A program made the position numbers and the translations under genes. Under the pieces are notes generated by a model. The model saw only the letters and a list, made by a program, of their open reading frames with translations. It was not told the origin of the DNA and searched no databases. From Bradyrhizobium ivorense (GTDB taxonomy: Bacteria > Pseudomonadota > Alphaproteobacteria > Rhizobiales > Xanthobacteraceae): a stretch of 64,000 nt of DNA. The stretch covers positions 1-64,000 of the forward strand of contig NZ_CAADFC020000033.1 in NCBI RefSeq assembly GCF_900696085.1. Direction: 5' to 3'. Below are positions 58,825 through 64,000 of this stretch, piece after piece. How positions within the stretch are numbered: the stretch's first letter is position 1; each line of letters opens with the position of its first letter.

Positions 58825-59772
58825 ATGCAAATCTCCGATATGCAAATCAAAGATACAATCGGCGTTTCATTGCCCGGCTCTGTCGAAGTCCCGCCGCTGC
58901 AGGATGTGGTCGTGCTCGTGGACAGCGCCGGCGTCGCGCTCGGCGTGGAGCGAGTGTTTAGCGCAACGGTGCGAGACGTCCGTGACGGCGGCAGCGGTCT
59001 CATCGCGTCCAGGTATGTGGAGATCCCGCTCGTCGGGTCCGATGGCGAGGTCTCGGGGATTCTGTGCCATACCGGCGCGCCCTCCGACGCGCGTGGTGTG
59101 GTCGCCCCTCGCAGGCGGAAGACGGTGAGCGCCATGGCGGACGTGGCGCAGTTGCTCGTCCACGACGTCAACAACCTCCTTGCCGTGATCGACAGCGGCC
59201 TGTTGCTGCTCGAGGGCCAGAGCGACGCCGCACACCGAAAGGCCATCCTTGGCCAAATGCGGGAGGCGATCGCGCGAGGCGCGTTGTCCGGCCGGCTCCT
59301 CGACGCCGAGCAACCATGCCCCAGGTCGATCGACGGGTTTGTCTCAGGCACTCGCCTCGCAACGATCGCGGGTACGCTCTACTGGACGTTGCCTCCGGAC
59401 ATCGCGGTCCGCATCGACATCGCTCCAGACTTGTGGGCCTTCAATGCCGACCCCGGGGAGCTGTACTTCGCTTTGCTGGACCTTTGCCGAAACTCGGCCG
59501 ATGCCATGCCAAGGGGCGGCACGATCTCCGTCACGGCGCATAACGTCGAATCCTCCGCTGACGCGGCCCGGGGATTCGTCGAGATCGTCGTCGCCGACGA
59601 CGGGGACGGCGTGCCCGAGAGGGTCCTCCCGCAGGTGCGTCTCTTCCTCCCGCGCGCGCACGCAGCCGGGCGCCCCGGCACTGTTGTCGGCACGGAGATC
59701 GCGTACACGCCCTCAGCCAACGGCGGAGTATTTCACGTTGTAAGCCGAGCGACAGCTATGGCGGCATCTTAG
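58825..59772 (+). CDS. Histidine-kinase-like protein with degenerate ATP lid
   Basis: A 315-residue cytoplasmic protein. LLVHDVNNLLAVIDSGLLLL (His113) is an H-box of the HDxNNxL type, FALLDLCRNSADAMPRGGTI (Asn223) is the N-box, and VADDGDGVPE is the G1 box. The G2 box expected as GTGLGLS is replaced by GTVVGTEIAYTPSANGGVFH, so ATP binding may be lost or altered. No transmembrane helix or receiver is seen; the first ~100 residues form an unknown input domain. It could be a pseudo-kinase or phosphatase-type partner. ATG at 58825 has AGGAGG upstream; a start at 58705 would add 40 poorly conserved residues. Confidence 0.75.
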   Translation: MQISDMQIKDTIGVSLPGSVEVPPLQDVVVLVDSAGVALGVERVFSATVRDVRDGGSGLIASRYVEIPLVGSDGEVSGILCHTGAPSDARGVVAPRRRKTVSAMADVAQLLVHDVNNLLAVIDSGLLLLEGQSDAAHRKAILGQMREAIARGALSGRLLDAEQPCPRSIDGFVSGTRLATIAGTLYWTLPPDIAVRIDIAPDLWAFNADPGELYFALLDLCRNSADAMPRGGTISVTAHNVESSADAARGFVEIVVADDGDGVPERVLPQVRLFLPRAHAAGRPGTVVGTEIAYTPSANGGVFHVVSRATAMAAS

Positions 59773-59936
59773 CCGGCGCGAATACCTGGAAACCGGTTCA
59801 GCGAGTGAGCTCATGAGCCCGCCCGGCTGCCTCGACCATCCGCTCGACCGCGCGACAGCGGCTCATCGAAGAGGCGCCGCGGAGCACCGGCATGCCGGGG
59901 TCATAGCCCGCCGGATGGTGAACAGGAGATCTTTCG

Positions 59937-60341
59937 ATGATTCTACCTGCCGGTACGACAGTAGCAGTCGCCGACGGCGAGACGATCCGCATGTTCCACA
60001 ATACAGGCGTGAAACCCGGGGTGCACCTGGTCGAGATCACGGTGGCTTCGCCCGCGCGCGCCCACGCCGGCTCGGGTGCACGGCATCAGCTCCGCGCCGC
60101 CAACCCCGATGGCAGGCGGCTCGTCGAAGATGACTTCGCGGCGGCGACGGCAGCATTCCTGAACAAGCTCAGCATGGACGGGACCATAGAGCATCTGGTC
60201 GTTGTCTCCGACCCGAGGACCCTGGGGGAGATGCGCAAGCACTTCCACCGCGACTTGAAAGGCAAGATCATAGGTGAGCTCGCGAAAGACTTCAGCCGAC
60301 GACCGCTCGAGGACATCGCCTCACTGATCGCCGACGCCTGA
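59937..60341 (+). CDS. Host attachment protein family member
   Basis: A 134-residue soluble protein. NTGVKPGVHLVEITV precedes the C-terminal domain FAAATAAFLNKLSMDGTIEH, VVSDPRTLGEMRKHFHRDLK and GKIIGELAKDFSRRPLEDIA, the recognised pattern of the 'required for attachment to host cells' family (PF18856/10116 type). It resembles the C-terminal half of the eRF1/baeRF-like proteins. The name derives from an Agrobacterium phenotype; biochemical function is unknown. A clear GGAGA stands before ATG. It is downstream of the kinase-like gene in the same direction. Confidence 0.78.
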   Translation: MILPAGTTVAVADGETIRMFHNTGVKPGVHLVEITVASPARAHAGSGARHQLRAANPDGRRLVEDDFAAATAAFLNKLSMDGTIEHLVVVSDPRTLGEMRKHFHRDLKGKIIGELAKDFSRRPLEDIASLIADA

Positions 60342-60435
60342 CGCGCCTCTGCAAGCGTCTGCCAGCGCAAGCCTGTCCAGCCAAAGCCTGCGCGAATAGC
60401 CAGGGCCCTAGTTTTGAGACTAGCGGCGAGGCGAC

Positions 60436-60783
60436 CTAATGGCTGATCATCCATGGGCGTGCGGTGGGAAAGCCCTTCGCGCCGCTCCGCGTCTTCGTCA
60501 CCAACCGTCCCGGCTTCTTCCTGCCGGTCGAGCAACAGCCGCAGCCCGGGCCGTGCGCGGCTTTGTACTGGTCGAGCGTCTTCGGCGCGTGGCGGCTTTG
60601 CTCGTTGGTGGCCTGCGCCTTGCGCTTGTCCGCGGGCATGCAGAAGAACGCCGGCGCGGTCAGGATCACGCGCGGCGATGACGTTTCGCATTGCGGACAG
60701 TCCTGCGGCTGGTCGCATTCGGCCATCGGCCGCATGTCGGTGAACGGGCCGCAATCGTTGCAGAGATATTCGTAGACAGGCAT
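60436..60783 (-). CDS. fmdB: FmdB-family zinc-ribbon protein
   Basis: A 115-residue protein. The zinc ribbon of the FmdB/CxxC_CxxC_SSSS family is at the start: MPVYEYLCNDCGPFTDM, with CNDC (8-11) and CPQC (~29-32), followed by SSPRVILTAPAF. A second cluster GPGCGCC lies further down. FmdB is a putative regulator found with formamidase. It is encoded 100 bases downstream of fmdA on the same strand. ATG at 60783 follows AAGGA. Confidence 0.85.
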   Translation of the reverse strand: MPVYEYLCNDCGPFTDMRPMAECDQPQDCPQCETSSPRVILTAPAFFCMPADKRKAQATNEQSRHAPKTLDQYKAAHGPGCGCCSTGRKKPGRLVTKTRSGAKGFPTARPWMISH

Positions 60784-60884
60784 CTTCGTATCCTTGCGCA
60801 TTTTCCTGTGAAGCTCCCCGCGATGGATGCGGGGCGGCAAGAACGCGCCGTCCCGCACCCTTCGCGCAGGGATCACTCAAAGCA

Positions 60885-62114
60885 TCACTTGTCGGGCGAG
60901 ATCGGCATCTGGACGTCACCCTTGATGTGCTTGATCGGACCGGCCGATGACGGCATCACGTCGAAGTCGAAGATCTCCGTCGGCAGCCACAGCGTGGCGC
61001 AGGCATTGGGCACGTCGACCACGCCGGAGATGTGGCCCTGGCACGGCGCGGTGCCCAGGATCGAATAGGCCTGCGCGCCCGAGTAGCCGAACTTCTTCAG
61101 GTATTCGATCGCGTTCAGGCAGGCTTGGCGATAGGCGATGTGAACGTCGAGATAATGCTGCTTGCCGGCTTCGTCGACCGAGATGCCCTCGAAGATCAGA
61201 TAGTCCTTGTAGTTCGGCGTGATCGGCGATGGCTTGAACACGGGATTCTTGATGCCGTATTTCGAGACGCCGTCCTTGATCACATCGACCTTGATGTGCA
61301 GCCAGCCGGCCATCTCGATGGCGCCGCAAAAGGTGATCTCGCCGTCGCCCTGGCTGAAGTGCAGGTCGCCCATCGAGAGCCCGCCGCCCGGAACATAGAC
61401 CGGGAAGTAGATCTTTGAACCGCGCGACAGATCCTTGATGTCGCAATTGCCGCCGTGCTCGCGCGGCGGCACGGTGCGGGCGCCTTCCAGACCGATCTTG
61501 GCCTTGACGTCACCCTTGGCCTGCCCCGCATGCGCGGTCGGCGCAAACGGCGGATTGGCCAGGCCCGGCACGCGGGTCGGATTGGTCGCGATCAGCTCGG
61601 CTTCGCGCGCGTTCCAGGCCGCGAGCATCTTCGCATCGGGCAGACAGCCGATCAGGCCGGGATGGATCAGGCCGGCGAAGTTGACGCCGGGGACATGCCG
61701 CGACGAGGTGTAGAGGCCCTTGATGTCCCAGATCGATTTCTGCGCCAGCGGGAAGTGATCGGTGAGGAAACCTCCGCCGTTCTGCTTGGAGAAGAAACCG
61801 TTGAAACCCCACAGGCTCTCCTTCAGCGGACCGACGTCGAGCAGGTCGACCACCAGCAGATCGCCCGGCTCGGCGCCCTTGACGCCGATCGGGCCGGACA
61901 GGAAGTGCACGATCGACAGATCGATGTCGCGGACGTCGTCGGCCGAGTCGTTGTTCTTGATGAACCCGCCGGTCCAGTCGACGGTTTCGATGATGAAATC
62001 GTCGCCCGGGCTGACCCACTCGACGATCGGAACCTCCGGATGCCAGCGGTTGTGGATCTTGTCGTTTTCATAGGCCGACTTGCTGAGATCGACCTTGATC
62101 AGTGTATCTGGCAT
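60885..62114 (-). CDS. fmdA: Formamidase FmdA
   Basis: A 409-residue amidohydrolase of the acetamidase/formamidase family. Signatures are NRWHPEVPIVEWVSPGDDFI, GPIGVKGAEPGDLLVVDLLD, HPGLIGCLPD, GNCDIKDLSRGSKIYFPV, GDLHFSQGDGEITFCGAIEM and AYSILGTAPCQGHISGVVDV; the conserved HFSQGDGE stretch forms the metal site. It hydrolyses formamide and short amides to ammonia and acid in the cytoplasm. Length equals the family norm. Genes for urea/amide ABC transport lie immediately upstream, so substrate uptake and hydrolysis are coupled under nitrogen limitation. Confidence 0.92.
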   Translation of the reverse strand: MPDTLIKVDLSKSAYENDKIHNRWHPEVPIVEWVSPGDDFIIETVDWTGGFIKNNDSADDVRDIDLSIVHFLSGPIGVKGAEPGDLLVVDLLDVGPLKESLWGFNGFFSKQNGGGFLTDHFPLAQKSIWDIKGLYTSSRHVPGVNFAGLIHPGLIGCLPDAKMLAAWNAREAELIATNPTRVPGLANPPFAPTAHAGQAKGDVKAKIGLEGARTVPPREHGGNCDIKDLSRGSKIYFPVYVPGGGLSMGDLHFSQGDGEITFCGAIEMAGWLHIKVDVIKDGVSKYGIKNPVFKPSPITPNYKDYLIFEGISVDEAGKQHYLDVHIAYRQACLNAIEYLKKFGYSGAQAYSILGTAPCQGHISGVVDVPNACATLWLPTEIFDFDVMPSSAGPIKHIKGDVQMPISPDK

Positions 62115-62142
62115 CGCAATGCTCCCCTTCGTTTACTGGCGG

Positions 62143-62832
62143 TTAGACGGACAGATATTTCGAGATTTGTGCGGCATCGACCCTGTCGCGCGGGTCGTCA
62201 CGGACGATCTCGCCATTCTCGATGACGAGCACGCGGTCCGCGATGTCGAGCGCGAAGCTCAGGACCTGCTCGGAGACCACGATCGACAGGCCGCGCTGGT
62301 CGCGGATGCGCTTCAGCGTCCGCGCCATGTCCTTGATAATCGACGGCTGGATGCCCTCGGTCGGCTCATCCAGCAGCAGCACCTTCGGCTTGGTCGCAAG
62401 CGCCCGGGCGATCGCGAGCTGCTGCTGCTGCCCGCCGGAGAGATTGCCGCCACGGCGGCCCTTCATCTCCAGCAGCACCGGGAACAGCTCATAGATATCG
62501 CCGGGCACTTCGGAGCCGCCGGACACCACGAGCCCGGTCTCGATGTTCTCCTTCACCGTCATGGTGGAGAAGATCATGCGGCCCTGCGGCACATAGGCGA
62601 GGCCCTTCGCGACCCGCTCATAGCTCTTCATGGTTCCGAGCTCGGCGCCGTCCATGGTCACCTTGCCGCTCTTGGCCGGCAGGATGCCCATCAGGGACTT
62701 CATCAGCGTGGTCTTCCCCATGCCGTTGCGCCCCATGATGGCGACGATCTCGTTGGGCGCGACCTGGACGTTGAGGCCGTGCAGCACCTCGCTCTGGCCG
62801 TAGGCGACGTGAAGATCAGAGATTGCCAGCAT
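62143..62832 (-). CDS. urtE: Urea ABC transporter ATP-binding subunit UrtE
   Basis: A 229-residue ABC ATPase of the LIV-F/UrtE type. Walker A is GRNGMGKTTLMKSL, the Q-loop is YVPQGRMIF, the signature is LSGGQQQQLAIARALA, and Walker B is KVLLLDEPTEGIQPS. The MGILPAKSGKVTMDG region and EIVRDDPRDRVDAAQ ending are typical of UrtE. It powers uptake of urea or short amides together with UrtD. It lies 28 bases upstream of fmdA. ATG at 62832 follows AGGAG. Between it and urtD lies a 195-base gap filled by a palindromic repeat. Confidence 0.88.
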   Translation of the reverse strand: MLAISDLHVAYGQSEVLHGLNVQVAPNEIVAIMGRNGMGKTTLMKSLMGILPAKSGKVTMDGAELGTMKSYERVAKGLAYVPQGRMIFSTMTVKENIETGLVVSGGSEVPGDIYELFPVLLEMKGRRGGNLSGGQQQQLAIARALATKPKVLLLDEPTEGIQPSIIKDMARTLKRIRDQRGLSIVVSEQVLSFALDIADRVLVIENGEIVRDDPRDRVDAAQISKYLSV

Positions 62833-62860
62833 CGATAGCTCCTAGAACGGGACACTTGTC

Positions 62861-62987
62861 TTCACCTCTCCCCATCGGGGAGAGGTCGGCGCGCAGCGCC
62901 GGGCGAGGGCCTTCAGGTCCCACGAGTGAGCGAGACCCCTCACCCGAATTGCTTCGCAATTCGACCTCTCCCTTCGGGAGAGGTGAA
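62861..62987. repeat. Palindromic repeat family B, copy 3, inside the urt operon
   Basis: The ends ttcacctctccc (62861-62872) and gggagaggtgaa (62976-62987) are exact 12-bp inverted repeats. Internal hairpins include gaattgcttcgcaattc and cccatcgggg. It occupies most of the urtD-urtE gap without interrupting either gene, ending about 10-20 bases before the urtE ribosome-binding site. Confidence 0.85.
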
Positions 62988-63027
62988 CCGAGGTCGCTGC
63001 AGGAGCTCGACCAACGTCAATCATCTC

Positions 63028-63783
63028 TCAATGCCCCAGATAGACTTCGATCACCTTCGGATCGTTCTTGACATGCTCCATCGTCCCCTCCGACAGGATC
63101 TGGCCCTGATGCAGCACCGTCACCTTGTGGGCGATGTCCTCGACGAACTTCATGTCGTGCTCGATCACGAGAACCGAACGGTCCTTGATGATGCGGTTGA
63201 GCAGCTCGGCGGTCTTGGCGCGCTCGGAGACGCTCATGCCGGCGACCGGCTCGTCGAGCATCAGCAGGTCCGGATCCTGGATCAGCAGCATGCCGATCTC
63301 GAGCCACTGCTTCTGGCCGTGGCTGAGCTGATCGGCGTAGGTGTTGAGGCGATCCTTGAGGAAGATCATCTCGGCGACCTGCTCGACCCGCTGCTTGACC
63401 GCGTCGTCGCGCTGGAAGGCCAGCGAGCCGAACACGGTGCGGCCGCGCGGGTATGAAATCTCGAGGTTCTCGAACACGGTGAGATCCTCGAACACCGACG
63501 GCGTCTGGAATTTGCGCCCGACTCCTGCCTGCACGATCTCGTTTTCGCGCAGCCTAGTCAGTTCCTGGCCGCGGAACTGGATCGAACCCGACGTCGCCCT
63601 TGTCTTGCCGCAGATCAGGTCGAGCACCGTGGTCTTGCCGGCGCCGTTCGGGCCGATGATGACGCGGATCTCGTTCTCCTCGACATAGAAGGAGAGATCG
63701 TTGACGGCCTTGAAGCCGTCAAAGGAGACGGTGAGACCGGAGACCGCGAGCAGGAATTCTTTTGGCTGATGACCGATGAGCAC
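63028..63783 (-). CDS. urtD: Urea ABC transporter ATP-binding subunit UrtD
   Basis: A 251-residue ABC ATPase. Walker A is GPNGAGKTTVLDLICG, the signature is LSHGQKQWLEIGMLL (a typical UrtD variant), and Walker B is LLMLDEPVAGMS. The sequence GRKFQTPSVFEDLTVFENLE fits the LIV-G group. Start is GTG at 63783 with GGAGG upstream. It partners UrtE and the permeases UrtB and UrtC. The next gene upstream, urtC, ends 12 bases away. Confidence 0.9.
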   Translation of the reverse strand: MLIGHQPKEFLLAVSGLTVSFDGFKAVNDLSFYVEENEIRVIIGPNGAGKTTVLDLICGKTRATSGSIQFRGQELTRLRENEIVQAGVGRKFQTPSVFEDLTVFENLEISYPRGRTVFGSLAFQRDDAVKQRVEQVAEMIFLKDRLNTYADQLSHGQKQWLEIGMLLIQDPDLLMLDEPVAGMSVSERAKTAELLNRIIKDRSVLVIEHDMKFVEDIAHKVTVLHQGQILSEGTMEHVKNDPKVIEVYLGH

Positions 63784-63795
63784 GATGATCCCTCC

Positions 63796-64000
63796 TCATT
63801 CGGCCGGTGCGCCGTCGGCGACATAGCCGGCCGCCGATTTCGGTTTGCGTGACGCCAGCAGACGATCGATGCGGGGCTGGACATGATCCGCCCAAATGCC
63901 GGAGAGCCCGTTCGGGAAGGCGAGCACGACCGCGATGAACAGGGCGCCGAGGCCGAACAGCCAGAGCTGCGGGAAGGATTCCGAAAGGCTGGTCTTGGCG
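63796..64000 (-). CDS. urtC: Urea ABC transporter permease UrtC, C-terminal part (rest outside window)
   Basis: The frame runs in from the right edge and ends with TGA at 63796-63798. The last 68 residues include FGLGALFIAVVLAFPNGLSG, a final membrane helix followed by IWADHVQPRIDRLLASRK, typical of the UrtC/LivM C-terminus. It is encoded directly upstream of urtD. Confidence 0.8.
   Translation of the reverse strand, partial: AKTSLSESFPQLWLFGLGALFIAVVLAFPNGLSGIWADHVQPRIDRLLASRKPKSAAGYVADGAPAE

Noticed and set aside
1..64000. CRISPR array, tRNA, rRNA, phage or symbiosis (nod/nif) genes
   Set aside because: No regularly spaced repeats, no cloverleaf-like or rRNA sequence and no phage or nod/nif genes were recognised; palindromes found are single intergenic elements.

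Overview
The window is a GC-rich chromosome segment of an alphaproteobacterium, most likely Bradyrhizobium or a close relative. This rests on the pattern of catabolic operons, a VirA/VirG-type two-component pair, a urea/formamide operon, DUF1127 and FmdB proteins, and several families of intergenic palindromic repeats that I recall from Bradyrhizobium/Rhodopseudomonas genomes. I saw no rRNA, tRNA, CRISPR array or prophage.

Layout. 1-6.6 kb: a worn accessory edge with a cut-off IS1182-type transposase, a frameshifted MaoC gene, a SnoaL-like protein, an ABC substrate-binding protein, an FAD monooxygenase divergent from an isochorismatase-fold protein, and a Pro/Ala-rich membrane protein. 6.9-21.4 kb: a large divergent aromatic catabolism locus. 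Leftward are acyl-CoA dehydrogenase, gentisate-type bicupin dioxygenase, fumarylacetoacetase-fold hydrolase, flavin reductase, opine-dehydrogenase-like protein and 3-hydroxyacyl-CoA dehydrogenase. Rightward are two indolepyruvate-ferredoxin-oxidoreductase-like subunits, a PDR reductase, Rieske dioxygenase alpha and beta, an SDR and a MarR regulator. An adjacent leftward pair encodes an acyl-CoA-dehydrogenase-fold flavin monooxygenase and a berberine-bridge-type oxidase. The gene set resembles auxin (indole-3-acetate) degradation loci of the iac/iad type, with a gentisate-like ring-cleavage arm attached.

24.5-31.5 kb: a small secreted protein, a VirA-like hybrid kinase with a degenerate receiver, a MauG/CcpA-type dihaem protein translationally coupled to it, a DUF1127 protein, a VirG-like regulator and a dihaem cytochrome. 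31.8-38.4 kb: GT1 glycosyltransferase, Bcr/CflA-type MFS transporter, serA, and a LysR-linked extradiol-type VOC dioxygenase. 38.5-45.4 kb: a sugar ABC transporter with its own LacI regulator, divergent from RidA and DoxX-like genes; two LacI-type operators lie in the shared promoter region. 45.8-52.2 kb: a DUF3788-like protein, a two-subunit molybdenum hydroxylase with an AraC regulator, and a GMC oxidoreductase.

52.2-60.3 kb: redox and stress genes (SPW membrane protein, quinone oxidoreductase, nitroreductase, AhpD-like protein, cytochrome P460, GNAT, peroxiredoxin, LysR, a degenerate histidine-kinase-like protein, a host-attachment-type protein). 60.4-64 kb: the downstream end of a urea/short-chain amide operon (urtC-urtD-urtE-fmdA-fmdB) running off the right edge.

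Gene starts were chosen by ribosome-binding sites and family N-termini. Functions come from motifs and remembered family features; no database search was possible.
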